A DNA stretch of 64,000 nt from Bin5 sp965221145 (GCA_965221145.1 OZ244877.1:744001-808000), one strand, 5' to 3'; counted from the first letter of the stretch, positions 35,093 to 43,542 are shown. Notes: a model not told the origin generated them from the letters alone. Program-made: numbers and translations.

Positions 35093-35903
35093 TTATCCTG
35101 ACAGTCTGTCCCACTTTTCTGGAAAGTACGACATGGCCTTATTTTGCAGCCCGGATTCCAGATCCTCTGGCAGTGGTTCGAGTGAAAACGGCTCTGAGCG
35201 CCAGCTTGCCCAATCAACAGGAGGGTAGTATTTCAACTGCCCACCAGAAAACCCATACCAATCAAATAAGGTGCCGTTACTGTCCTCGCCGATCAGTCTT
35301 CTTCCTTTGACTGTCCAGTGTAGTTGGGTAGGGTCGGGTAAATCGATTGGATATTGAAACAATTGATACAACCCGGATTTTTCGTCCCATTGGAGGGTGA
35401 GAAAGAAACTTCGTGTAGTATCAATCCTCCCTCCATTCTCTATCCCGACGCTGCTATGCCATCCTTCAACTATATTGATCGCTATGCCATCCTTCAACTA
35501 TATTGATCAGGATAAAGCCAATTTGGTCGGGATACTCATTGTAGGACTCTTGCGTAATTCCTCTATCTTTGATCGAGTCCCAGAATTCTCCAGAAGCGTT
35601 TGAAAGTTCGATAGTCACATAATTCTTGCGCTGTGCATCACGCAATCTGCCCCGCATCTTGCAGGAAATTCCAATCGGAGCCTTTCCTTTCTCTCTTTCG
35701 ATTAAAACAGCATAAATCCATTTGTTTTCCAGAGTAGCCCCACCAAAAACAGCGGCGACTGTACGCTCGAAGTCTCGCCAACCGGGGAGCGTAAAGCCCT
35801 GCCTAGCAAGCATTCCACTGCCATCCTGATAGGTGCTCAGTACCAACCTGAACTTCTCAATCTCCGTTAAAGAAGGAGGTCGATCAATGAAGGGAATAGA
35901 CAT
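35093..35903 (-). pseudogene. Putative type II restriction endonuclease gene split by a 28-bp tandem duplication
   Basis: The frame from ATG 35903 runs 145 codons, then hits TGA because a 28-bp block (35481-35508) is repeated perfectly at 35453-35480. Without one copy, the frame continues unbroken (FILINIVEGWHSSVGIENGG) to a stop at 35093, giving a 260-residue protein. Upstream of the break, WRDFERTVAAVFGG and PIGISCKM (K82) resemble the PD-(D/E)xK core found in restriction endonucleases; the first metal-binding acid is not clear. The context (XRE regulator overlapping its start, divergent adenine methylase) supports a restriction role. As it stands the gene makes a truncated product. Slippage that removes one copy would restore it. 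Confidence 0.75.
35453..35508. repeat. Perfect 28-bp tandem duplication
   Basis: Two adjacent identical 28-mers (35453-35480 and 35481-35508) in the putative restriction gene. Since 28 is not a multiple of 3, the extra copy shifts the frame. Confidence 0.95.
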
Positions 35904-36154
35904 TACTCATTTCCAGTGGGTGAATCTGTAACGTCCAAGTCAAGGTCATCTCTTAGCAATATGTCTGTGGATACATCGAACAATTGTGATACCATCATGA
36001 CAAGCTGTATCGTTGGTGATTTGCGTCCGAGTTCGATTTCATTGATGTAGCTGTGAGTAGCATACCCCAATAGTTCTGAGAGCCTTTTGAGAGTCATCTT
36101 ATGTTGCAGACGAAGCCTGCGTAACTTTTCCCCAAAACGATTTGCGCTGTTCAT
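35903..36154 (-). CDS. XRE-family transcriptional regulator (control protein-like)
   Basis: The 83-residue protein is a single helix-turn-helix: NRFGEKLRRLRLQHKMTLKR, LSELLGYATHSYINEIELGR and KSPTIQLVMMVSQLFDVSTD. It has the size and place of a type II restriction-modification C protein. Its stop overlaps the restriction-gene ATG by one base (TAATG at 35905-35901), so it is coupled to the endonuclease. The methylase is divergent, 130 bp away, and two palindromes lie between. C proteins activate their own operon and the endonuclease while delaying restriction until the DNA is methylated. That role is inferred from layout. Confidence 0.8.
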   Translation of the reverse strand: MNSANRFGEKLRRLRLQHKMTLKRLSELLGYATHSYINEIELGRKSPTIQLVMMVSQLFDVSTDILLRDDLDLDVTDSPTGNE

Positions 36155-36200
36155 TCGACTTGCTACATTGATGCTGTCAAGGCATACTTTGGACTTGATG

Positions 36201-36212
36201 GAACATATGTTC
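36201..36212. promoter_or_regulatory. Palindrome in the restriction-modification intergenic region, 1
   Basis: GAACATATGTTC, a perfect 12-bp inverted repeat, midway between the XRE gene and the methylase. A candidate binding site for the XRE protein. Confidence 0.4.
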
Positions 36213-36240
36213 AGGGCTTAAATTCTGGTTTCATAGATGC

Positions 36241-36262
36241 TATAATGTCTCTATTAGAGACA
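36241..36262 (+). promoter_or_regulatory. Methylase promoter -10 with overlapping 17-bp operator palindrome
   Basis: TATAAT at 36241-36246 is followed directly by TGTCTCTATTAGAGACA (36246-36262), a perfect inverted repeat with 8-bp arms around one base. The repeat covers the expected transcription start of the methylase, a position suited to repression. No strong -35 is visible. Confidence 0.6.
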
Positions 36263-36284
36263 ATCGGGGATGAGAGGTGTTGGA

Positions 36285-37238
36285 ATGAGTCCTTCTACAC
36301 ACAAAATGCTCAATAGCCCTATTCGTTGGGTCGGAGGGAAATCCCGCTTGCGTAAGCATATTATTCCACTGATTCCGCAACATACCTGCTATGTCGAGCC
36401 TTTTGCAGGCGCTGGTTGGGTACTGTTCGGGAAAGCGCCGAGTCGGGTTGAGGTTTTGAACGACATTGATCAGGAATTAGTGAATTTCTTTAAGGTACTC
36501 AAAACACAGCCTGAAGAGTTTATCAAGTCTTTTGAGTGGGCGATTGTTTCACGTACAGAATTTGAGTTTTTGGCAAATCAGGATACTGAGAGTCTCTCTA
36601 CAGTAGAACGTGCCCATCGCTTTTACTACATACTCATGGCTGGCTGGGGTGGAGAACTTGACTATCCGCGTTTTCAGACGAGCATCACAGATGGAGGGCA
36701 CGGGAATAGACTCATTGGAGCACTCAAGCATCTTGAAGAGCGTTTGCGTCCCGTCCATGTCCGATTGCAAACTGTTCTCATAGAGAATTTGCCTTGGGAA
36801 AAATGTATAGATCGCTACGACCGCAAGAATACATTTATGTACATCGATCCTCCATATCCTCAAAACGGGTGTAATTATAAGCACAATATGCAGGATTGGG
36901 AAGATCATCGCCGACTCGCAAATCGACTGTCCACGACCAAATGTAAGTGGATGCTTTCATCCTACGATATTCCTGAAGTACGAGAGATGTATGAAAGTTT
37001 CTCCATCCGTACAATTCAGTCATTTTCAGGGATGAAAAGAAAAAAGAACGGTTCTGAACGGGTTGTCAATCAAGAAGTTGTGATTGCGAACTATGACTTC
37101 GAATCATTGGAAATGTTGGATAGCGAATATCAGCCTGCTATTACCCAGCAGCAGCTATTGCAGTTGAAGCAGTCCCGCGCACAGGACTATACCCCTACCG
37201 CTGCAATTTCCACGCCACCACCAGACTCGCCAGACTGA
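36285..37238 (+). CDS. D12-class N6-adenine DNA methyltransferase
   Basis: I start at ATG 36285 (MSPSTHKMLNSPIRWVGGKS), which has GAGAGG upstream; ATG 36270 is in frame. The 317-residue protein shows the alpha-class order: RWVGGKSRLRKHI, the SAM motif EPFAGAG (38-44), a recognition domain, then the catalytic DPPYPQ (188-193) and VVIANYD near the end. It methylates adenine, presumably at the site cut by the adjacent nuclease. The last 44 bp overlap the 3' end of the convergent MFS gene. The low GC (under 50%) sets the whole three-gene locus apart and suggests transfer. Confidence 0.9.
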   Translation: MSPSTHKMLNSPIRWVGGKSRLRKHIIPLIPQHTCYVEPFAGAGWVLFGKAPSRVEVLNDIDQELVNFFKVLKTQPEEFIKSFEWAIVSRTEFEFLANQDTESLSTVERAHRFYYILMAGWGGELDYPRFQTSITDGGHGNRLIGALKHLEERLRPVHVRLQTVLIENLPWEKCIDRYDRKNTFMYIDPPYPQNGCNYKHNMQDWEDHRRLANRLSTTKCKWMLSSYDIPEVREMYESFSIRTIQSFSGMKRKKNGSERVVNQEVVIANYDFESLEMLDSEYQPAITQQQLLQLKQSRAQDYTPTAAISTPPPDSPD

Positions 37239-38592
37239 TCGTCGCGACGGCGCCGAATACCCACTGAAAGGCCGCGGCCGGATCCGGGGCGAAGAGTTGC
37301 GCCTGTTGCAGGGCAGCGCCGGCGATGGTCGCGCCGACGACACCGCCGCCAAAACGGGCCGTGCTGTACAGACCGGCCGCGGCGCCGCTTTCAGCCGCGG
37401 GGATCTCCTCCATCGCGGCGCGGTGGAGCGCGGCCAGACCCAGCCCGCCCCCCAGCGCCTGCACTAGTATCAACCCCACCGCGCCCAACAGGGGCAGCGG
37501 GAGCAGGGCCAACCCGGCCAACGCGCAGATCTGGATCGCGAAGCTGCTGCCCACAATCCAACGGCAGTGTATCCGATCCGCAAGCTGCCCGCCCAGGCGG
37601 GTCGTAGCCAGAATCGCGCCGGCGAAAACCGTGGCGAAGAAGCCCAGTTCGGTCGCGTCCAGTCCGTACACGTCGGTCAGATAGAGGACGTTCAGAAAGT
37701 TGAACGTGTGCATGATGATCATGCGGCAGCCGGCCGCCAGCGAGGCGACGCCGAAGTTTTTGCGCCGATAGAGGGCGAAATTGACCAGAGGCGTAGGTGT
37801 GCGCCTCTCCCGCCGCCAGAAGAGGAAGCCCAACCCCACAGCGACCGCCAGCAAGCGCCAATCGCGCAGCGGTTCGACACCGCTGACCGTGCGGCTGGAC
37901 AGGTAGAACATGGCAAAGACGAGCGTGCCCCCCAGAAAGACCGCGCCCGGCCAATCGAACGTTTGCAGCCCTTCCCCGCTGACGGGGCGCTGAGCAGGCA
38001 CTTGGCGGTAGACCACCCACAGGGAGATGACCGCAGCCAGCAGACTCGGCAGAAAGACGTAGTTCCAGCCGAGGTGCTCGACGGCGAACCCGCCGAGCAG
38101 CGGCCCCAGCATCGCCGCGCCGGGCGCGACCGAACTCCACGTGCCCATCGCCCTGCCCTGCTGCGCCGGCGGAAAGCGTTCGGCGATGATGGCGATGCAG
38201 AGCGGATAGAAGCCGGCCGTGCCGGTCCCCTGCAGGATGCGGCCAATCAGGAGTTGCGGCAGGTTCCGCGCCAGCAGGCAGACGAGCGTGCCGACGAAAA
38301 AGAGGACGATGCCGCTCTGGAAGAGCCGGGCCTTGCCCAGGCTGTCCCCCAGTTTGCCGTAAAGGGGCATAAAGATGACGAACGGCAGGCTGTAGGCGGT
38401 CAGCAGCCAGGCCGTCAGGTCGGCCTCCGCGCCGAACACGTCCCGAACCGTAGGCAGGGCGACGCCGAACATCGACATATTGAAGGTGGTCATACCGACC
38501 GGGAGCATCAGGCCGATGAGCAGACCCCACAGCGGCCGCGTCGATTGATCTGGCGCGGCCGTTGCTGTTGAGGCGGGTTCCCGCGCTTTCAT
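37195..38592 (-). CDS. MFS drug-efflux-type transporter, DHA2 (14-TM) family
   Basis: The 465-residue protein has about 14 membrane helices. Motif A is GKLGDSLGKARLF after helix 2 and motif C-like glycines (GTWSSVAPGAAMLGPLLGGF) lie in helix 5, as in EmrB/QacA exporters. FNMSMFGVALPTVRDVFGAE is the usual helix-1 signature. It likely expels hydrophobic compounds with protons; the substrate is unknown. The 3' end overlaps the methylase gene by 44 bp in opposite orientation, so the restriction locus ended up right against it. There is no clear ribosome site before ATG 38592. Confidence 0.88.
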   Translation of the reverse strand: MKAREPASTATAAPDQSTRPLWGLLIGLMLPVGMTTFNMSMFGVALPTVRDVFGAEADLTAWLLTAYSLPFVIFMPLYGKLGDSLGKARLFQSGIVLFFVGTLVCLLARNLPQLLIGRILQGTGTAGFYPLCIAIIAERFPPAQQGRAMGTWSSVAPGAAMLGPLLGGFAVEHLGWNYVFLPSLLAAVISLWVVYRQVPAQRPVSGEGLQTFDWPGAVFLGGTLVFAMFYLSSRTVSGVEPLRDWRLLAVAVGLGFLFWRRERRTPTPLVNFALYRRKNFGVASLAAGCRMIIMHTFNFLNVLYLTDVYGLDATELGFFATVFAGAILATTRLGGQLADRIHCRWIVGSSFAIQICALAGLALLPLPLLGAVGLILVQALGGGLGLAALHRAAMEEIPAAESGAAAGLYSTARFGGGVVGATIAGAALQQAQLFAPDPAAAFQWVFGAVATISLASLVVAWKLQR

Positions 38593-38756
38593 AAAGGGGC
38601 GTTTCCGTAGTGGGCGGAATCCTTCTATGATACACTGAAACCGGCCGCGAAACTAAACTGTTTCAGACAAAACCCGCCCCGCGCGAGCGTCAAGACGGGG
38701 GCGCAACCCAGAGGCGGTTGATCTGTTGCGCGCCGCTCGGGTGCAGCCCAATCTAT

Positions 38757-39368
38757 TGTGCGTCACCCCGACTTGCCCGTTTCGCTCATCTGTGCTATAT
38801 TCCCCTACGACCGACAACGCCGCCACCGCGTGCCCAGACCCCCATACCGCAAACCGGCGCCCATATAGCGAAGCGGTAGCGCATCTAACAATGCGCGCTC
38901 ACAGTACGAAGTGGTAGCGCACTGAATTTCAACCAATTTCTACTTCTTTTGGGTAGAGGGGGGGGTAAAAGCGGACAAAGCGGACACTAAATAATTCTAT
39001 ATCTTGGAAAATGTCGACCCTGCCAGCCAGGTTCCCCGACAGATCATGACACCACTACCGGAACAATGCGCGCTCGGGTGCCCCTTGGGCGCGCGAAGCG
39101 GTAGCGCATTTAACAATGCGCGCTCATGGTACGAAGTGGTAGCGCATTCAACACACGGCTTCTATCGGTGCAGGAGAGCCATCTCCGGCAGAGGCGCGGC
39201 AAGAAATCCCGGTTGGCATTTTGAAGATTTTCTGGCGGAACTGTCTTTCGTCCAACGCCATTACAAGAAACTGTCAAAACTGGCCCTACCCCACCTCCTC
39301 CGTTCCCAACATCAGCAAGCCTCCCGCGTTCCCAGAGCAACGATGCAATAAGTCTGGGATGCGCCCCG
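38757..39368. repeat. Dispersed ~600-bp non-coding repeat, copy B
   Basis: Same orientation and block order as copy A (9590-10162). It has one additional unit of the roughly 38-bp internal motif (ACGAAGTGGTAGCGCATT) and two GCGCAT-N6-ATGCGC hairpins (near 38880 and 39103), whose stems are kept while the loops differ. A CTGGGATGCGCCC motif lies at its right end (near 39352), as in copy A. Confidence 0.8.
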
Positions 39369-39615
39369 CCGCCCTGCCTGGTAGACGATTCGCCCGTTTT
39401 CGGGTATGATCTGTGCCAACCCCGAACACAGGCTGATTTGCGCCCCGACCCGCGCAGCATTCAGCCTGCGTATACGCGGCGCGCAGGTTCAATGCGCTAT
39501 CCTTTCGCTGTCTGAGCGCGGGTTCAGCGCGCAGCATAAATTCCAGTATTCATTTACCAAGGCTGATCTGTGCCCCAACTCGCGTAGAAATCAGCCTGAG
39601 GACAGGAGACGCCTG

Positions 39616-40365
39616 ATGACTGAACGCTCCTTCGCACCGGTCGAAGTGCCGCAGCACATATTGGACCGCTTTAAGAAACTTCCGGTTGCGACCGTATGGC
39701 ATACCGTCCATCGCTACGCTGGCGTGTATCTTCCTTTCATGGAAAACGTGCGCCCTTTCACGCCGGATCAACCGCTTGCAGCGCGGGCGCGCACGCTGCG
39801 CTACTTGCCGCCCCGCCCGGACTTGCAGACGGAGGTGCAGATCGGCGAAAATTCGCCGGAGTACAAGGCCATGGCCCGCTGCGGCCCCGGTGATGTGCTG
39901 GTGTGCGATGTGATGGGCGATGCCCGCCCCTGCATCTTCGGCGACGTGAAGGCGCTGCATCTGAAGATGAACAATGCCGACGGCGTCGTCACCGACGGCG
40001 GCATCCGCGACCTGGACATTATGGTGCAGGAGGAGTACGGGCTGATCATCTACGCGCGCGAGCGAACGCCCCTCGGCGGCGTGCCCTACGCAATCCCGGC
40101 ACAAGAGAATGTGGACGTTCAGTGCGGCGGCGCGTTGGTGCGGCCCGGCGATGTGCTGGTCGGGGACAACGACGGCGTGGCGGTCGTGCCGTCCTGGTTC
40201 GCCGAAGAGTGCGTCGAGTTGACCGAAGTGCATGAGGAAGCCGAGACAATGATCAAGGAGCGCATCCTGGCTGAAGGGGTCACCCCCGGCAAGTATTATC
40301 CACCGGGGCCGGAGATCTACGATAAGGTGCGCGCGGCGCGCAAGACTGTAGCGGCTGGCGGCTAG
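39616..40365 (+). CDS. RraA-like / 4-hydroxy-4-methyl-2-oxoglutarate aldolase family protein, paralogue 1
   Basis: ATG 39616 has AGGAG at 39604-39608. The 249-residue protein has the family core MARCGPGDVLVCDVMGDARP, GDVKALHLKMNNADGVVTDG and DGGIRDLDIM (R131, D132), the Arg-Asp pair that holds the divalent metal and pyruvate enolate in HMG/CHA aldolases. RraA proper, the RNase E regulator, is shorter (about 160 residues) and lacks this fit with neighbours, so aldolase or decarboxylase activity on an oxo-acid is more likely. It is the first gene of an operon with a close paralogue, an amidohydrolase and a Rieske protein. Confidence 0.85.
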   Translation: MTERSFAPVEVPQHILDRFKKLPVATVWHTVHRYAGVYLPFMENVRPFTPDQPLAARARTLRYLPPRPDLQTEVQIGENSPEYKAMARCGPGDVLVCDVMGDARPCIFGDVKALHLKMNNADGVVTDGGIRDLDIMVQEEYGLIIYARERTPLGGVPYAIPAQENVDVQCGGALVRPGDVLVGDNDGVAVVPSWFAEECVELTEVHEEAETMIKERILAEGVTPGKYYPPGPEIYDKVRAARKTVAAGG

Positions 40366-40382
40366 TGGCCGGGTTCTGCGCG

Positions 40383-40403
40383 ATTCACTATTCACTATTC
40401 ACT
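40383..40403. repeat. Three perfect ATTCACT heptamers
   Basis: ATTCACT repeated three times between the two RraA-like genes, 20 bp upstream of the second start codon. Clearest example of the 7-nt-phased tracts. Confidence 0.9.
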
Positions 40404-40422
40404 GGATTTCAGGGGATGCCTG

Positions 40423-41199
40423 ATGACTGAACGCTATCGCGCCCCTTTCGAGCAGGGGCGCATCGGACCCTTTGCGCCGGTTGAAGTGCCGCAGCATATT
40501 CTGGACCGTTTCAAGAAACTGCCGGTCGCGACCGTAGGGCATGTTGTCCATAGTACCGCCGGCGTGCCTCTTCCTTTCATGGAAAATGTGCGCCCATTCA
40601 CGCCGGGACGACGGCTGGCCGCCCGCGCCCGCACGATGCGCTACCTGCCCCCGCGCCCCGACCTGGCCGCGGCGACGCCGGCCGGGGAGGACGCGATCGA
40701 TTACCGGGCCATGTCCCGCTGCGGTCCCGGTGACGTGCTGGTGGTCGATATCATGGGCAATGCCAGCCCCGCTGTCTTCGGCGATATTAAGGCCCTGCTA
40801 CTGAGAATGAACAACGCCGACGGTGTCGTGTGCGACGGCGGCATCCGCGACCTGGATATCATGCTCACGGAGGAGTACGGGCTGACCATCTATGCCCGCG
40901 ATCGAACTCCTTATGGCGGCGGCCCTTGGGCGTTTCCGGCAGAGGAAAATGTGAACATCCAGTGCGGCGGCGCGCTCGTGCGGCCCGGCGATGTGCTGGT
41001 CGGGGATGATGACGGCGTGGTGGTCGTGCCGTCCTGGTTCGCCGAGGAGTGCGTCGAACTGACCGAGGTTCATGAGGAAGCGGAGGCGATGGCCAAGGAG
41101 CGCATTCTGGCTGAAGGGGTCGTGCCCGGCAAGTACTATCCGCCGAAGCCAGAGATCTTTGAGGCGGTGCGCGCGGCGCGCAGACAAGAGCAGAAGTAG
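40423..41199 (+). CDS. RraA-like / oxo-acid aldolase family protein, paralogue 2
   Basis: The 258-residue protein is a tandem duplicate of the preceding gene. They share long identical runs (FAPVEVPQHILDRFKKLPVA, VRPFTP, GGALVRPGDVLVG, VVPSWFAEECVELTEVHEEA). The metal/enolate motif DGGIRDLDIM is intact. Differences cluster in residues 34-48 (VGHVVHSTAGVPLPF against VWHTVHRYAGVYLPF) and around ARDRTPYGGGPWAFPAEENV, so the two may differ in substrate or form heteromers. AGGGGA precedes ATG 40423. Confidence 0.85.
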   Translation: MTERYRAPFEQGRIGPFAPVEVPQHILDRFKKLPVATVGHVVHSTAGVPLPFMENVRPFTPGRRLAARARTMRYLPPRPDLAAATPAGEDAIDYRAMSRCGPGDVLVVDIMGNASPAVFGDIKALLLRMNNADGVVCDGGIRDLDIMLTEEYGLTIYARDRTPYGGGPWAFPAEENVNIQCGGALVRPGDVLVGDDDGVVVVPSWFAEECVELTEVHEEAEAMAKERILAEGVVPGKYYPPKPEIFEAVRAARRQEQK

Positions 41200-41242
41200 C
41201 TGCACTGGGACAATGCGCCAGAAACATGTTAGGGAGCGTAAC

Positions 41243-42424
41243 ATGGCGACTGTGGTTATGGATCGGCCAACGACCGGAGTTGACAGCCCGGCAGAGAAAC
41301 AAATAGCGCCGTCAGGCAAAAAGGGCGAACAGACCGGCATCCGGCAACGGATTATCGACTGCGACGTGCATCACAATCCACCCAACGTGGAGGCGCTGTT
41401 CCCCTACTTGCCGCGCCAATATGTGGAGCAGATCAAGGACTTCGGCTCGATGACTCCGCATCTGGGCTATACAAATATGCCGGGCGGCGGCGCGCGCCAG
41501 GATCTATGGGAGGGCATTGAAGGGGAGCCGAACCCGGCGGCGGTCCCTGAAGTCTGCATCGAAAAACATCTGGACCGCTATGGCATTGACCTGGCCATCC
41601 TGACCGGCGGCGGCGGGCCGTATAGCATGGCCGTGCATCCGACGGTCGACTACGCCGCGGCCTACTGTCGCGCCTACAATGACTGGACGCTGGCGGAGTG
41701 GGTCGCCAAGGATGACCGCCTGCGGGCTTCGATCCACATCGCGCCCGCCGACCCCCAACAGGCCGCCGCCGAGATCGACCGCCTGGGGGATCATCCCGGC
41801 GTGGCCCAAGTGCTGATGCCCGCTGGCAGTCTGCACCCCTTCGGCAACCGCCTCTACCACCCGATCTACGCGGCCTGTGAGCGCCACGGCCTGCCCATGT
41901 GTACGCATTTCGGCGGCGAGGGCGCCGGTTTCTCCGCGCCGCCGACCGCTGCCGGCTACCCTACCTACTATCTGGAGATGCGCATGGCCCGCCCGCAGAT
42001 CGCGATGGCCCATACCAGCAGCCTGATCTGCGAAGGCGTCTTCGAAAAGTTCCCCAACTTCAAGTTCCTCTTCGTCGAGCATAACGTTTTCTGGGTGCCG
42101 GGGCTGATGTGGCACATGGACGCCGACTGGAAGAGCCTGCGCGACTACACGCCGTGGGTCAAGCGGCTGCCCAGCGAATATCTGCGCGAACATATCCGCT
42201 TCGGCTCCCAGCCCTTCCCCAACGCGCCCGACCGTCAAGCGCTGGATACCTTCCTGGACTGGCTGCACGCCGACGAGGTGATGGTCTTCGCCAGCGACTA
42301 TCCCCACTGGGACTGGGAGGAGCCGAGCGGCTTTATGCGCGGACTCGATCCGACGTTGCGCGGCCGGGTAATGTATGAGACCGCGGCCGAGTTGTACGGG
42401 ATCGAGTCGTGCCAGCGCATGTGA
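41243..42424 (+). CDS. Amidohydrolase-2 family metal-dependent hydrolase (ACMSD-like)
   Basis: ATG 41243 follows AGGGAG. The 393-residue protein has the amidohydrolase-2 layout: IIDCDVHHNP (residues 37-46; D-x-H metal ligands), CTHFGGEGAGFS for the third His, MAHTSSLICEGVFEKFPNFK, FLFVEHNVFWVP and FASDYPHWDWEEP for the last Asp. Family members include ACMS decarboxylase and OH-DDVA meta-cleavage hydrolases, enzymes of aromatic breakdown. Next to two oxo-acid aldolase-like genes this suggests a hydrolytic or decarboxylating step before aldol cleavage. The substrate is inferred only in kind. The stop overlaps the Rieske start. Confidence 0.87.
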   Translation: MATVVMDRPTTGVDSPAEKQIAPSGKKGEQTGIRQRIIDCDVHHNPPNVEALFPYLPRQYVEQIKDFGSMTPHLGYTNMPGGGARQDLWEGIEGEPNPAAVPEVCIEKHLDRYGIDLAILTGGGGPYSMAVHPTVDYAAAYCRAYNDWTLAEWVAKDDRLRASIHIAPADPQQAAAEIDRLGDHPGVAQVLMPAGSLHPFGNRLYHPIYAACERHGLPMCTHFGGEGAGFSAPPTAAGYPTYYLEMRMARPQIAMAHTSSLICEGVFEKFPNFKFLFVEHNVFWVPGLMWHMDADWKSLRDYTPWVKRLPSEYLREHIRFGSQPFPNAPDRQALDTFLDWLHADEVMVFASDYPHWDWEEPSGFMRGLDPTLRGRVMYETAAELYGIESCQRM

Positions 42425-42759
42425 TCGCAGCCGCCGATGAGATTCCGCCCGGCGGGCGCAAGATTGTGACCGTCAGCGGACGGGAGATCGGCGTCTTCAA
42501 CCTCGACGGCGACTACTACGCCCTGCGCAACATCTGCCCGCACAGGACGGGGCCGCTCTGCCGCGGCCGCGTGCGTCCGCTCGTGCTGCCCGACGGCATG
42601 ACCGGCATGACCTACACGCGTGAGGGCGAGATCATCAAATGCCCCTGGCACCAGTGGGAGTTCGACATCAAGACCGGCGAGGCGCTCTACGATCCGAAAC
42701 TGCGCGTGCGCACTTACCGGGTCGAGGTGGAGGATGGGCAGGTGGTGTTGTACGCGTGA
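42421..42759 (+). CDS. Rieske [2Fe-2S] ferredoxin-type protein
   Basis: I take GTG 42421, which overlaps the amidohydrolase stop in a GTGA; GTG 42409 is also possible. The 112-residue protein has the full cluster-binding set: C39-P-H41 in NICPHRTGPLC and C74-P-W-H77 in IIKCPWHQWEFD. A 22-residue insert separates the two, larger than in the smallest Rieske ferredoxins and more like oxygenase N-domains. It probably carries electrons to an oxygenase coded elsewhere, or is a regulatory or sensing partner of the hydrolase. It is the last gene of the operon. Confidence 0.88.
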   Translation: MIAAADEIPPGGRKIVTVSGREIGVFNLDGDYYALRNICPHRTGPLCRGRVRPLVLPDGMTGMTYTREGEIIKCPWHQWEFDIKTGEALYDPKLRVRTYRVEVEDGQVVLYA

Positions 42760-42858
42760 GGTGGGGAAAGCATAATTCTCAGCGTTACGCGAAATAGGAC
42801 ACCACGTTGAGCGACGGCCGGTGGATCGTGTGCCTATGGAATGTGGGCGACGCGTCAT

Positions 42859-43059
42859 ATGCCAAAGGTTAGAGACGCCATCCGCCTGCTTGAGCGGGAT
42901 GGTTGGCGGCAAGTACGTACCCGCGGCAGTCACCGGCAGTACCATCATCCCGACAAACCTGGAACTGTTACCATAACAGGCCATCCCAGCGCGGATGTGC
43001 CGAAAGGGACATGGCTGAGTATTCTGAAGCAAGCGGGACTTAGGGAGGGAAAACGATGA
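42859..43059 (+). CDS. hicA: HicA-type toxin (mRNA interferase)
   Basis: The start ATG 42859 gives the standard 66-residue form: MPKVRDAIRLLERDGWRQVR, TRGSHRQYHHPDKPGTVTIT and SADVPKGTWLSILKQAGL. The conserved catalytic His is in GSHRQY. HicA cleaves mRNA and tmRNA through a dsRBD-like fold. The stop overlaps the antitoxin start (ATGA at 43056-43059), the usual toxin-first order of HicAB. There is no clear ribosome site. Confidence 0.92.
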   Translation: MPKVRDAIRLLERDGWRQVRTRGSHRQYHHPDKPGTVTITGHPSADVPKGTWLSILKQAGLREGKR

Positions 43060-43367
43060 AATTGAACTACGTGGTCGTTTACGAAAGGACGCCCAACAAC
43101 TACGGCGCCTATGCGCCCGAACTGCCTGGTTGCATCGCCACGGGCAACAGTTGGCAGGAGATTCAGACATTGATACGCGAGGCGATCGACTTCCACATTG
43201 AGGGTCTGATTGCAAACGGCGACTCGGTCCCCGACCCGCAGATGTCAGTCGGCGAGGCAATGGCCTACCATGTCACGAGTCTCTCCGATGCCGGGGAATC
43301 AGTTCCCGACCTGGAGACCACGTTTGCTATGGTTGAAGTTGAGATCGTCCAGCCAAGAACAGTTTGA
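43056..43367 (+). CDS. hicB: HicB-type antitoxin
   Basis: The 103-residue protein has the partially inactive RNase H-like fold: NYVVVYERTPNNYGAYAPEL and PGCIATGNSWQEIQTLIREA, then IDFHIEGLIANGDSVPDPQM. The C-terminal DNA-binding part is short and not clearly HTH or RHH, so autoregulation may be indirect. It neutralises the HicA made from the overlapping upstream gene. Confidence 0.9.
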   Translation: MKLNYVVVYERTPNNYGAYAPELPGCIATGNSWQEIQTLIREAIDFHIEGLIANGDSVPDPQMSVGEAMAYHVTSLSDAGESVPDLETTFAMVEVEIVQPRTV

Positions 43368-43542
43368 ACGAGTTGAGGTGAGCAAGACACAGAAACCCGC
43401 CTGTTGGCAGATCGTGCGCCTGAACTGAAGTTGTCAGGTATGTCGAATTTGGCAACTCTATCAGCCCTCCATGCTGTCCACTCACTTCACGACACCCGTC
43501 CCATATTGTTAATCATTTCTGGTTGCATCGTAGGGGGAACGC

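Noticed and set aside
36152..36180. TTGACA at 36180-36175 (minus strand) as the -35 of the XRE/restriction operon
   Set aside because: A 17-bp spacer would put the -10 on top of the start codon and no TATAAT-like hexamer is there.
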